64,000 nt of DNA, taken from contig CASIAB010000008.1 of NCBI GenBank assembly GCA_949372635.1, forward strand, positions 124,001 through 188,000, read 5' to 3'. The stretch is from an uncultured Pseudomonadales bacterium. GTDB lineage: Bacteria > Pseudomonadota > Gammaproteobacteria > Pseudomonadales > Pseudohongiellaceae. Below, one piece after another: positions 32,445-42,900 of the stretch; position 1 is the first letter of the stretch; each line of letters starts with the position of its first letter. Position numbers and translations under genes: made by a program. The notes beneath the pieces are model-generated. The model was given only the letters and a program-made list of their open reading frames with translations. It was not told the DNA's origin and searched no databases.

Positions 32445-32706
32445 GAATCACCTCTGTTTATCTACGCGCATTCCTTGAAGCGAGCGAATAAAATGATACC
32501 TGCACTGGCATTGTTTTCAATCCGAATGCCCCATTGACCGAACAATCGTTGCACGCACTACAGCAATCTTCGCTTTTAGTAACTTTTAACATCAAATATA
32601 ACTCAATAATCATTCAGTAGGGTCGTAGAAGAAATAATGCCTGATTTGTTAAAGAATCAGCCAGCCCTGACAGATTCGCGCCTTCGTTTCCGCGAGTTCT
32701 TGCAAC

Positions 32707-33321
32707 TTACTTTTGTTGTGCGCCGCCAATAGATTTAAAAAATATTCTTGCTAATTCTGAAATCTGCAACCTCAACCCCTCCATAGAGGTTGCATGCTTC
32801 TTTAGCCCACCAATCGAAGATATGAGCAGGTGGATAAAAGCTAAAGGCTTCATCGGCATGTCCGAGAACACAACTTCTCCATTCGATATAGCTTCTTCCA
32901 AAGCTTGCGAGAAGAGGCCTTCCAGCCGGTCTTGGCCTTTCTTCATGAGATCTGCTGCTATACTAATACTCATATCCATTAACTCAGCGCCGTGCGGAGA
33001 CTCAACGACTGGCTCATAAAAAATCTTCTCGAATGCTAGTATCGAAGCTGTGATGCGCTCGGCTATTGATCCACTTCCAGACAAAGTAGCGATTGCCTTA
33101 TCTATTCCTTTGTTGAACCGAAATGTCACGACCTCACTAAATAAATCTTCCTTATTTTCGACCATCAGATACAGGGCCGCTCGAGATATTCCCGCTGCCT
33201 GTGCTATATCGTTCATGGCCGTTCGCCGAAAGCCATATCGTGCAAAAACATCGCCAGCCGCCGCAAATACCGCTTCGCGTTTTTCATCTTTTTGTGACTT
33301 TTTACTTATTGCTTGCTCCAT
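32707..33321 (-). CDS. TetR/AcrR family transcriptional regulator
   Basis: KREAVFAAAGDVFARYGFRRTAMNDIAQAAGISRAALYLMVENKEDLFSEV. Confidence 0.93.
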   Translation of the reverse strand: MEQAISKKSQKDEKREAVFAAAGDVFARYGFRRTAMNDIAQAAGISRAALYLMVENKEDLFSEVVTFRFNKGIDKAIATLSGSGSIAERITASILAFEKIFYEPVVESPHGAELMDMSISIAADLMKKGQDRLEGLFSQALEEAISNGEVVFSDMPMKPLAFIHLLISSIGGLKKHATSMEGLRLQISELARIFFKSIGGAQQK

Positions 33322-33555
33322 CTCTAGGAGTTTAGCTTAATTTAATTACATATTCATCGGGTTAATTGACATTTTGGACTTGTTATGTCATTTTGTAAAA
33401 AGTTGGTAGGTTTCTCATATCCAACGTAGTGAATTTTCCGAAATAGTGTATGCATAAGGCAAAGCCATTTTCGATAGACTGGCTTGTCGAGTAAAAACCA
33501 GAGCACTTGAGCGCTCTGGTCTTCTTACCAGTAATTGATTTTTTGGGAGCGAATT

Positions 33556-34068
33556 ATGGCGGTATTAATTGTAAATGGTACTCGGGAGGAATTTGACGTT
33601 GACCCTTCGACGCCCCTCTTATGGGTGCTGAGAGAGAAATTGGCCCTTACCGGAACCAAATTCGGCTGCGGTATTGCACAGTGTGGAGCCTGCACGGTAC
33701 ATGTTGATGGCGATCCAATTCGGTCATGCAACACGCCTTTTTCAGCAGTCGAAGGAAAAGAAATAACAACGATAGAGGGGCTCGCACCAAGCAGCGAAGA
33801 ACTGCACCCTCTGCAGACGGCATGGATTGAACACCAGGTCCCCCAATGCGGCTACTGTCAGTCTGGGCAATTGATGTCTGCGGCAGCATTATTAGCCAGC
33901 AACCCAAATCCAGATGACGCGGCAATCGATAGCGCAATGCGCGGCAACATATGTCGCTGCGGCATGTATGGCCGCATTCGACAGGCCATCAAAACCTCTG
34001 CGACTTATTATGAGGTGGCGAGCACATCTGAACTAACTGCTACAGCGCAGGAGGTGAGCGGTGAATAA
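33556..34068 (+). CDS. (2Fe-2S)-binding subunit of xanthine oxidase-family Mo hydroxylase (IorA-like)
   Basis: [20 protein letters not shown] and [12 protein letters not shown]...[15 protein letters not shown]. Confidence 0.93.
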   Translation: MAVLIVNGTREEFDVDPSTPLLWVLREKLALTGTKFGCGIAQCGACTVHVDGDPIRSCNTPFSAVEGKEITTIEGLAPSSEELHPLQTAWIEHQVPQCGYCQSGQLMSAAALLASNPNPDDAAIDSAMRGNICRCGMYGRIRQAIKTSATYYEVASTSELTATAQEVSGE

Positions 34069-36325
34069 ATGGACTAGAAGAGCATTTCTTAGCACAGGCA
34101 TTATCGCAGGAACCGGACTGGTTGTAGGTGTTTCAATACGCCCCGGCAATCGAGCCCAAGGTCTCCAAGAATTAATGGCCGGTGAGGATGAAACCCTCGT
34201 CCACGCTTACATCAAAATCGGTGCTGACAATGTTGTCACCGCCATCATTCCCCACTCTGAAATGGGACAGGGAGTCCAGACATCATTAGCGCAAATGGTC
34301 GCCGATGAACTTGATGCTGACTGGGATCTTGTTCGTGCTGAAGAGGCACCAGCGCTTGATGAATATGCCAATTTTGCTGTAGGCAAAGGATTCTTAATAC
34401 CGGACGCGAAATTCCCGGATATTATTGTTCCATCAGTCGATGGCGCATTGATGCAAATCGCCGATGTGCTGAATGTACAAGTTACTGGCGGAAGTGGCAG
34501 CATACGCTTTACTGGAGAACTTGGGTCGCGAATAGCTGGAGCCGCAACTAGACAGCTGTTAGTACAAGCAGCGGCACAAAAGTGGCAGGTGCCGGAAAGT
34601 GAGATAGAAACCGAGAAAAGTCACCTCATTCACAGAGCAAGTTCCCGCAATGAGCCTTATGCAGCGTTAGCCGTAGCAGCCTCAGCGATGACACCGTCTT
34701 ATACACCGGAGTTAAAGCGACAGGAACAATTCAAGATTATGGGCCAGCAAGTGCAGCGCTTTGATATTCCTGCCAAAGTCGATGGTACCGCGAAATTTGC
34801 ATTGGATGTCCGTCTGCCGGGAATGCTATATGCCACTGTAACGCGGTCACCAGTTTTTGGAGGCAGCCTTATTGGTACGAAGGACGAGGCCGCCCGCGCT
34901 GTAAGTGGCGTAATTGATGTTTACGAACTTCCACCTATGGAATCCAACGACATGGTTGGAGCCTTTGCTGCTGGCGAATCAGTTGCCGTCCTTGCCGAAG
35001 GCTACTGGCCCGCAATTCAAGGCCTTAAAGCGCTTGAAATAGAGTGGGATACCGGCGGCAACGAGACGGTAACCAGCGATAAGATTTTTGCTCAGTTTGA
35101 TGCAGACATTAGCGCCGCCCAGGACAGACAAACTGATTCCATATTCGGTGACGCTGATGATGTATTCAGTACTGCTGCAAACATTATTTCAGCGGATTAT
35201 CGGGTCCCCTACCTAGCCCACACGTGCATGGAGCCCTTGAACGCAACGGCAGAAGTTAAAGATGGACGCTGTGAGATATGGATTGGTTGTCAGAACCCTC
35301 TGGGATTCAGACAAGCCGTAGCCGATGCCCTGGGAATCGATGCAGAAAATGTCACGCTGCATAATCAATTTATGGGTGGCGGCTTCGGACGCAAAGCCCG
35401 TCCTGACTATGCTATTCAGGCAGCGCTTGTAGCAGAACGAGCCGGGCGACCAGTGCAGCTGATTTGGTCTCGTGAGGAAGATGTTCGCCAAGACTTCTAT
35501 CGCCCCGCTGTTCAAAGCCGCTTCCGGGCCGCATTAGATAATGAAGGCAATCCCATTGCATGGGAGAACACTTACGTAGACAAACACGAGCCGATTGAAG
35601 CACCGCTAATTCCTTACGCAATTCCTGCGCAAAATATTGGCTATGTCGCCAGCCCTACTCACGTTCCCTTCGGAGCTTGGCGTAGTGTAGATCACTCGCA
35701 GCATGGCTTCTTCACCGAGTCGTTCATCGATGAACTTGCAGTGGCTGCAGGCAAAGATCCTTATGAGTATCGTGTCGGCTTGCTTAGCAACCATCCTCGT
35801 CATTTAGCAATACTAGAAAAGGTAGCCGAGGAGGCACAGTGGAGTCGTCCGCTTGCAGGAGGCCGAGGACGCGGTATCTCTCTCCAAGAATCCTTTGGAA
35901 CTCTTGTTGCGCAGGTTGTGGAAGTAACGATTGTTGACGGAGATATAAGCGTGGATCGGGTTGTCGCCGCAATCGATGCCGGTTTCGCTATTTCCCCAGA
36001 TGGGATCACAGCACAAGTCGAGTCAGCAATTATTTATGGCCTAACTGCCGCTCTGCATGGTGAGATAACAATCGAGAACGGTGCAGTTGCGCAAAGCAAT
36101 TTCCATGACTATGAAGCGGTACGCATGGATACAGCACCAAAAATCGAAACGCACATAATCAACAGTGGGTACGCTATAGGTGGCGCAGGTGAGCCTGGAA
36201 CACCTGGAATTGCACCTGCACTAGCGAATGCAGTATTTGATGCGACTGGCATTCGAGTTCGGAATCTGCCACTAAATCAGTTCAATCTGCGTTTTAGAGT
36301 TGAAGAAGCTGGAGTGGTTGGCTAG
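34061..36325 (+). CDS. Molybdopterin-binding large subunit, IorB-like
   Basis: [19 protein letters not shown] Tat-like signal; [64 protein letters not shown]; overlaps the small subunit. Confidence 0.92.
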   Translation: MNKWTRRAFLSTGIIAGTGLVVGVSIRPGNRAQGLQELMAGEDETLVHAYIKIGADNVVTAIIPHSEMGQGVQTSLAQMVADELDADWDLVRAEEAPALDEYANFAVGKGFLIPDAKFPDIIVPSVDGALMQIADVLNVQVTGGSGSIRFTGELGSRIAGAATRQLLVQAAAQKWQVPESEIETEKSHLIHRASSRNEPYAALAVAASAMTPSYTPELKRQEQFKIMGQQVQRFDIPAKVDGTAKFALDVRLPGMLYATVTRSPVFGGSLIGTKDEAARAVSGVIDVYELPPMESNDMVGAFAAGESVAVLAEGYWPAIQGLKALEIEWDTGGNETVTSDKIFAQFDADISAAQDRQTDSIFGDADDVFSTAANIISADYRVPYLAHTCMEPLNATAEVKDGRCEIWIGCQNPLGFRQAVADALGIDAENVTLHNQFMGGGFGRKARPDYAIQAALVAERAGRPVQLIWSREEDVRQDFYRPAVQSRFRAALDNEGNPIAWENTYVDKHEPIEAPLIPYAIPAQNIGYVASPTHVPFGAWRSVDHSQHGFFTESFIDELAVAAGKDPYEYRVGLLSNHPRHLAILEKVAEEAQWSRPLAGGRGRGISLQESFGTLVAQVVEVTIVDGDISVDRVVAAIDAGFAISPDGITAQVESAIIYGLTAALHGEITIENGAVAQSNFHDYEAVRMDTAPKIETHIINSGYAIGGAGEPGTPGIAPALANAVFDATGIRVRNLPLNQFNLRFRVEEAGVVG

Positions 36326-36341
36326 TCGAGTATGTGATCCG

Positions 36342-36380
36342 AATAAGGTTGTGCGCTAAGCCGCTCACAGCCTTATTTTT
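36342..36380 (+). terminator. Rho-independent terminator after the iorAB-like operon
   Basis: AATAAGG...CCTTATTTTT long imperfect stem followed by T-tract. Confidence 0.7.
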
Positions 36381-36616
36381 AGACAAACAAGCTGTACGCT
36401 CTTGGTGCATTCTCCAACGCGTTCTAACCCCTAAATTTTAACTCATTGATTCAATCAGTGAATCGATCAAACCGCCGTGCCTGTCTAATAATCGCATCCC
36501 GCTGCGTTAAAGGCTCTCGAGTGGCGATAAGATCGGGAGTAAGATAGTCTGTGACGTCTGATTCTAATTTTGACTCAGTTATAAAAAATGAAGACAGCAC
36601 ACGAGGAAGTTAAAAC

Positions 36617-37183
36617 ATGAATAATAAAGCACTCAAGATTATGCTTAGCGCGGCATTACTTTGCGCACTATCTCCGAACCTTTTCGCACAAAGACCTACG
36701 GCGGCAACTCATGTATCGCGAGCAGACATCATGACTGTCTTCGAACACATGGGAGAGACTATCGATCAGCAAATCAAGGTAGTTGATATCGGCGATGAGG
36801 TAAATGTAGGTGTTGGAATTTTGCAGCGCAAAGGCAATCGCACTGAAGGCGAATCTGTAACTGCGATTGTGCACCATCAAGTTACTGAGGTGTATTACGT
36901 GTTATCGGGATCAGGCACTCTCGTTACCGGGGGCGACATAAGCGGCGACATAGAATTTCCTGCCAGCAATATATCAGTCCTGGAGTTGATTGGGCCTAGC
37001 GGCAGCCGCACTGTCATCAATGGGCAAACCAAAACCATATCGGCAGGTGACATTGTTGTTATACCTGCTAGCGTGCCCCACGGATTCAGGAATATACAAG
37101 ATCAGATTACTTACTTGAGTATTCGTGTAGACCCTGGCCAGGTGTTGCCTACGGGATATGTACATCCTTCGATAGAAGACTAG
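36617..37183 (+). CDS. Secreted cupin-domain protein
   Basis: Signal peptide ...LFAQ; HHQVTEVYYVLSGSGTLVTGG and GDIVVIPASVPHGFRN cupin motifs. Confidence 0.85.
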   Translation: MNNKALKIMLSAALLCALSPNLFAQRPTAATHVSRADIMTVFEHMGETIDQQIKVVDIGDEVNVGVGILQRKGNRTEGESVTAIVHHQVTEVYYVLSGSGTLVTGGDISGDIEFPASNISVLELIGPSGSRTVINGQTKTISAGDIVVIPASVPHGFRNIQDQITYLSIRVDPGQVLPTGYVHPSIED

Positions 37184-37211
37184 AACTGAATATCTTAGAG
37201 GCAGCCCGATT

Positions 37212-37251
37212 AGGGTAAACATACCGATTTGAAGCACGCTATGTTTACCCT
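37212..37251. repeat. 12-bp perfect inverted repeat
   Basis: AGGGTAAACATA-N16-TATGTTTACCCT between the cupin and MFS genes. Confidence 0.7.
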
Positions 37252-37365
37252 GCCCCCGCCCTAACAGAAACACAGCAGCTGTGATTGATTTTATTATCAG
37301 CGCAGAGCAAGACGGCCTCTTTATAGGTTAGACTCACGCAGCGGGTATCAAGGTCTCGTTTCAAA

Positions 37366-38577
37366 ATGTGCTGGAGCGGGAGCCCTTTAGTGAAATTCGG
37401 AAATTACAAAACCCTTATCGTTCTAACCTTCGCACAATGCTTTGGTCAAACGGCAGCACCAATTCTTGTATTGCTAGGGGGCATTGTCGGGGCGCAGATC
37501 GCGCCCTCTATTGATTGGGCAACTCTGCCAATTGCAATTCAAATTGCTGGCATAGCTTTCGCAACAATACCCGCGTCTTACCTGATGTCAAAAATCGGCA
37601 GAAAGGCAGGCTTTCTTGCCGGCACTGCACTGGCCATCTTCGCGACACTCTCTGCCGCATGGGGTATCTATCAAGAATCATTTCCGCTCTTTTGCATCGC
37701 CTCTTTTTTGATTGGCAACTATATCGCCTTCCTACAGCAGTTCCGTTTTGCAGTTGCAGAATCAGTGCCAAGCGAACAAATACCCAAATGTCTGTCGTTT
37801 TTAATGCTAGCAGGCATAGTTGCCGCATTGCTTGGGCCAGAAGTTGCTCAACGCTTTAGCGTCGTTAAAGGACTTCCCGACTACGTTGGTTCATTTTTAG
37901 GTTTGGCAGCAATGCTGACTGTGTCGTTCCTGATCTTGCTGACATTCTACAAAAACACGACATTCGAGAAACAGGGCCAATCTAGTGCTGTTAGGCCTCT
38001 CGGGCAAATTTTTAAACAACACACATTAATTCTAGCCATAGCATCTGCGGCCCTAGGATATAGCGTCATGAGTCTTATAATGACCGCAACGCCTCTGAGC
38101 ATGCACGAAATAGATCATCATTCACTGCATAACACAACCAGGGTTATCCAGGGTCACATCCTTGCTATGTATGTTCCATCATTCTTCAGTGGGTTTTTAA
38201 TTTCTTGGCTGGGTGTTAAGAGGATCATTCAGGCTGGATTCGCTCTAATGATAATTTGTATATTTATTGGATGGGGCCAACCCGACTTCATCAACTACTG
38301 GGGAACTCTGATATTTCTCGGCGTAGGTTGGAATTTCCTCTTCCTTGGTGGCACCACCTTGTTAACTCAAAGCTACCGAACATCGGAGCGATTTAAGGTG
38401 CAGGCAGCCAATGATTTTCTGGTCTTTGGCTTACAGGCGATTAGCTCACTCAGTGCAGGCATTCTATTGGCCAGCATTGGCTGGAGCGGTGTGATGATAT
38501 TTGCTCTACCGTTGTTGCTACTACTCGTTCCAATAATATTCAGAACAGCTAAAACGCAGCCTGAACCAATATCATAG
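37366..38577 (+). CDS. MFS transporter
   Basis: About 12 hydrophobic segments; YLMSKIGRKAGFLAGT MFS loop; 403 aa. Confidence 0.8.
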   Translation: MCWSGSPLVKFGNYKTLIVLTFAQCFGQTAAPILVLLGGIVGAQIAPSIDWATLPIAIQIAGIAFATIPASYLMSKIGRKAGFLAGTALAIFATLSAAWGIYQESFPLFCIASFLIGNYIAFLQQFRFAVAESVPSEQIPKCLSFLMLAGIVAALLGPEVAQRFSVVKGLPDYVGSFLGLAAMLTVSFLILLTFYKNTTFEKQGQSSAVRPLGQIFKQHTLILAIASAALGYSVMSLIMTATPLSMHEIDHHSLHNTTRVIQGHILAMYVPSFFSGFLISWLGVKRIIQAGFALMIICIFIGWGQPDFINYWGTLIFLGVGWNFLFLGGTTLLTQSYRTSERFKVQAANDFLVFGLQAISSLSAGILLASIGWSGVMIFALPLLLLLVPIIFRTAKTQPEPIS

Positions 38578-38660
38578 CTGCACTTTATTGATCCATAGCG
38601 CAAACTACTGTAGTTTACTTTGAAGCAAATCATTCTGTCAGCGTTGATATTGAGAAGCTC

Positions 38661-39659
38661 ATGATCACTATTACTCACCCAGGATTGAACTCGCGATTTC
38701 TTCTAGCCCTCATTGCTCTTAGCGCCGGACTGATTAGTCTCAGCCTGCCAGCCGCTAATGCACAGGAATATATAGTCGGACGCACCGTAGATGGCCAACC
38801 AGACCTACAAGGCTTGTGGACTAACGACACCATCACCCCAATAGAACGGCCAGCCTCGATGGCAGGCCAGGCATTCCTCTCCCAAGATGAGATCGCCAGC
38901 GCGGAAGCGCGAATTGCCGAGCGCAGAGCCGTAGCCGATGACAATATCGTGGTCGAAGCAGGCGGAAACATCGGAGGTTACAATCAAATCTGGCTGGATT
39001 CTGGGGATACCGTTCTTTCTACCGGTCAGACATCAATGATTACCGATCCGCCTTCTGGGCGGGCCCCTATTCGCCCAGAAGCTGAAGCAAAACGAGACTA
39101 TGGCTTTGCACATGTTGAAGATCACTGGACTAACCACACTGTTTGGGACCGCTGTATAACGCGAGGTGTGCCGGGATCCATGTTGCCCGCTGGCTACAAC
39201 AATGCCTACCGGTTCATTCAGACTGAGGATACCTTTACCATCGTGCATGAAATGATTCACGATGTACGCGTAATCCATCTCGATAAAGCTGAGCATATCG
39301 ATTCCAAGGTGAAATTATGGATGGGTGATTCCATTGCACGCTGGGAGGGCGATACCTTAGTAGTTGAAACTACAAATTACAATGACCGCGGCATGATTGC
39401 CAACAGCAGCGCAGGTGGACGACTTAAGGGTGTACCCATCAGTGATCAGCTTCATGTAGTTGAACGTTTCAGCCGGGTAAGCGAAGGCACCATACTGTGG
39501 GAGGCACGAGTTACAGATCCAGTAAATTTCTCAGCACCTTTTACGATCTCCATGCCGCTCACTCGAGACGACGAGTACACGATGTATGAATACGCCTGCC
39601 ATGAAGGCAACTACGCCATCGAAAATATTCTAAGTGGTGGACGCGCTGCAGAACGCTAA
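38661..39659 (+). CDS. Secreted protein of unknown function
   Basis: Signal peptide ending ANAQ; DGQPDLQGLWTNDTITPIERP and WEGDTLVVETTNYNDRG motifs. Confidence 0.75.
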   Translation: MITITHPGLNSRFLLALIALSAGLISLSLPAANAQEYIVGRTVDGQPDLQGLWTNDTITPIERPASMAGQAFLSQDEIASAEARIAERRAVADDNIVVEAGGNIGGYNQIWLDSGDTVLSTGQTSMITDPPSGRAPIRPEAEAKRDYGFAHVEDHWTNHTVWDRCITRGVPGSMLPAGYNNAYRFIQTEDTFTIVHEMIHDVRVIHLDKAEHIDSKVKLWMGDSIARWEGDTLVVETTNYNDRGMIANSSAGGRLKGVPISDQLHVVERFSRVSEGTILWEARVTDPVNFSAPFTISMPLTRDDEYTMYEYACHEGNYAIENILSGGRAAER

Positions 39660-39815
39660 ACCACGCCCTAACTAACAGATTGATATAGGCTCTATGTAGT
39701 CTGCTAGAAATTTGTTTCGTATTCCCGCAAAAAATACTGTTTGCGTGATAGAAGCCAGATACTGGGGACATAAATGAACCTAGGGAATCGTTCATAAAAA
39801 CACAGAGAATATACT

Positions 39816-40952
39816 ATGAAATGTTTTGGAACCTTTCCTGCTATAAGCTGCTTGCTCATAGCAACTACAACTTCTGCTGTTAATGCCCAGTCCTGATCCG
39901 ATCAATATCCGCCAACGTCGAACCATGGTATGTCACCCTATGTAGCTGAGCCAGAATGGCTTGAAGCATTTGCAGAGCAAGGCTTTATTTGGGGCTCGCA
40001 CCCTGGACTTTTCGTGGAGTCGACCAAAAGGATATTTGTTATTCAACGAGGTGAGCTTCACGTTCCCGACCCCATTCCCGATGGATTCAGATATTTTTAC
40101 GGCTCTGTTGATGGCTTGTCCGCACTCTCTCCGCCAAAAGGCACAATACGTCAGATGAAAAATGTCATCTTTGTCGTTAACGACAAAAGGAAGCTCATTG
40201 AAAATTGGAATCAATGGGATTATTTGTTTGAAGGCACTGGTGGCCCGCACATGATAGCAATCAGTCCTTATGATCCCGAAAGGCGGGTTTGGGTAGTCAA
40301 CTCCGGGCGCCACCAGATCCATGCTTTTTCAAATGACGGAAAAAAGTTGTTAATGACGCTCGGGATCGAAAATGAAACAGCAAATGATGAGACACACCTA
40401 GGGACGCCGCAGGATCTCGCTTTTCTACGAGATGGCAGCATAGTTGTTGCAGGTGGCCTAACTAACTCACGAGTAATCAAGTTTGATAAAGATGGAAATT
40501 TCCTTACAGCATGGGGAAACAAAGGAAGTGCAGAAGGGCAGTTTGATGCTGTGCATTCGATAGCGACAGATAATCAAGATCGCATCTATGTCGCGGACAG
40601 AAATAACGATCGCATTCAGGTGTTCGACTCTGACGGGAAACACCTAGCAACTTGGCCGGGATTGAACTTTCCAAATTATATTTTAATTACGGAAAATCAA
40701 GATGTGTGGGTATCAGACAATCAGCCCGTACGAATCATCAAATATAATACCGATGGCAATAGCTTGTTCTCCTGGGATGCTCATGGAAATAAACCAGGTG
40801 AATTTGGAGAGCTACATGAATTCGGGGTTGATATAAACGGCAACTGGTACGGTGCAGACAATGTACTCGGACGTTCGCAGAAATTTGTACCAAGGCTCGG
40901 AGCAAACACCGCCGAATTACTACAATTGCCAGTGCCAATGGCTCCCAGATAA
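39816..40952 (+). pseudogene. NHL/6-bladed beta-propeller protein with in-frame TGA after the signal peptide
   Basis: MKCFGTFPAISCLLIATTTSAVNAQS-TGA-SDQYPPTSNHGMSPYVAEPEW... in one frame; body carries NHL repeats; ORF proper 39930..40952. Confidence 0.75.
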
Positions 40953-41228
40953 GTGAATTATAGTGTAGCCCACTTCTTCTTGGACTTATCCGAAAAGTGC
41001 TGTAAAGCATATGATCCGTGTTGCCATATCCGCTCCTAGAGCGGCGCGGAGATCGAATTCAACGTTGACTATTTATCACTTAGAAAAAATGCCGTAGGAA
41101 GGGAGCTATATTTACCCTTGATGCTAACTGAGGCTTTACTTATAGTTATTCTCCCGAATTAGTCGAGAAATTAAGAAAGTTTTCACGCCATATTTATAGT
41201 ATGACCAGCTTGTATTTACTAAGTGCAA

Positions 41229-42611
41229 CTAGCGCAATCGACGCACTCTAAATTTCCTGCCTTTGATCTTGCCATCAGTAAGAATGGTTAATGCCAGCTT
41301 CGCCACCTGCTGATCGATAGCAACATAGGCCATTTTATCGAACAGCGTGATCTTGCCAATCTGGGCACCAGTGATTTCACCGCTTGCCGTTAGTGCGCCA
41401 AGCAAGTCCCCAGCCCTAACCTTTTCCTTGCGCCCTCCGTTCACGAATAACGTGACCATAGGCGGATAGAGTTTGAAGTTTTCAGGGGTAGTCAACTTCA
41501 TAGAGCTTACTATTGTCGCGGGTGAGCCTTGGTACTCTTCGATGGCTTTCAAGTGACGCTTGTCCGCAGCAGCAAATAGGCTCACCGCGAGCCCCTTGCT
41601 TCCTGCCCGAGCCGTGCGCCCAATACGATGAATATGTACTTCAGGGTCGCGACTTAGTTCAAAATTAATTACAGCAGCCAACTCCTTAACATCGAGACCG
41701 CGCGCTGCTACATCAGTTGCGATAAGAATAGAGGCACTCTTACCAGCGAATTGAGTAAGAACCTGATCACGCTCGAACTGCTCCAAATCACCATGCAGAG
41801 CCAATGCCTGAAGACCCAGCTCGCGTAATTCCCTTCTCAGGTCATGGCACTGCTGCTTAGTGTTGCAGAATATGAGAGTCGACTCAGGCTGATAGTGGGC
41901 AAGCACATTAAAAAGCGTCTGTATCCGTTCGCTTTTCTCGACCTTGATGAAGACCTGCTCGATATCTGGACTGTGGTGGCTATCCTCTACCCGAATTTCA
42001 ATTGGGTCACGCTGCACGCTACCACTGATTTCCTTGATGCCCTCAGGATAGGTCGCAGAAAACAACAGTGATTGTCTAGAGGCTGGGATCGCATCGATGA
42101 TCCGCGTAATGTCCTCTAGAAAACCCATATCCAACATGCGGTCAGCCTCGTCTAACACGAGTGTCTCTATCGCATTGAGGTGCAAGGTTTCCTTCTCTAG
42201 ATGCTTTAGAATGCGCCCGGGCGTTCCTACAACGATGTGCGGATCCCGCCGCAAGGAGGCCAATTGCGGGCCCATCGGTTTGCCGCCGCAGAGGGAGAGC
42301 AGCTTGATATTGGGAATAGCGCTCGCGAGTCTGCGAATCTCTACCGCCACCTGTTCCGCCAGCTCGCGGGTAGGACATAGTACTAGCGCCTGGGTACTGT
42401 ACAACTGCGCGTCGAGCTTATTAAGCAGACCGATCGCAAAAGCCGCCGTTTTACCACTACCAGTCTTTGCCTGCGCGATCAGGTCTTTTCCGTTGAGCAG
42501 ATGCGGCAGAGCCTGCGCCTGAACTGGCGTCATCGATTCATAGGCCAGCGCCGCGATGCTCGCTAGGAGTTCAGGCCGAAGGGATAGGGTTGCAAATGGA
42601 ACGGAGCTCAT
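41229..42611 (-). CDS. dbpA: ATP-dependent RNA helicase DbpA
   Basis: AKTGSGKTAAFAIGLL, LDEADRMLDMGF, HRIGRTARAG, C-terminal domain TLFVNGGRKEKVRAGDLLGALTASGEITGAQIGKI. Confidence 0.94.
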   Translation of the reverse strand: MSSVPFATLSLRPELLASIAALAYESMTPVQAQALPHLLNGKDLIAQAKTGSGKTAAFAIGLLNKLDAQLYSTQALVLCPTRELAEQVAVEIRRLASAIPNIKLLSLCGGKPMGPQLASLRRDPHIVVGTPGRILKHLEKETLHLNAIETLVLDEADRMLDMGFLEDITRIIDAIPASRQSLLFSATYPEGIKEISGSVQRDPIEIRVEDSHHSPDIEQVFIKVEKSERIQTLFNVLAHYQPESTLIFCNTKQQCHDLRRELRELGLQALALHGDLEQFERDQVLTQFAGKSASILIATDVAARGLDVKELAAVINFELSRDPEVHIHRIGRTARAGSKGLAVSLFAAADKRHLKAIEEYQGSPATIVSSMKLTTPENFKLYPPMVTLFVNGGRKEKVRAGDLLGALTASGEITGAQIGKITLFDKMAYVAIDQQVAKLALTILTDGKIKGRKFRVRRLR

Positions 42612-42900
42612 TGAAATTGCCTGATGATCTAGGCAGCGCAGCATAGCAGATATTTAGTGGTGAGATTAGCGAGATCCCGAGGAGGGGAACACCTGTTTCT
42701 TTCATCGAAGCAAAAATACGCTAATTTTGTGCTTAGACCCCTTTTACTATTCTATTCGCCAGCCCAATATAGTAAAGTGCGCGCCCTTGTTGTACTTCCG
42801 TATCCGAACGGCTGCAGTCTACCCTAACGATTTTAAGTACTAAATCCACTCGAAGCTCTGTGCTTCCGGTGGAGCACGCTATTGGATTAAGAAAACATAG

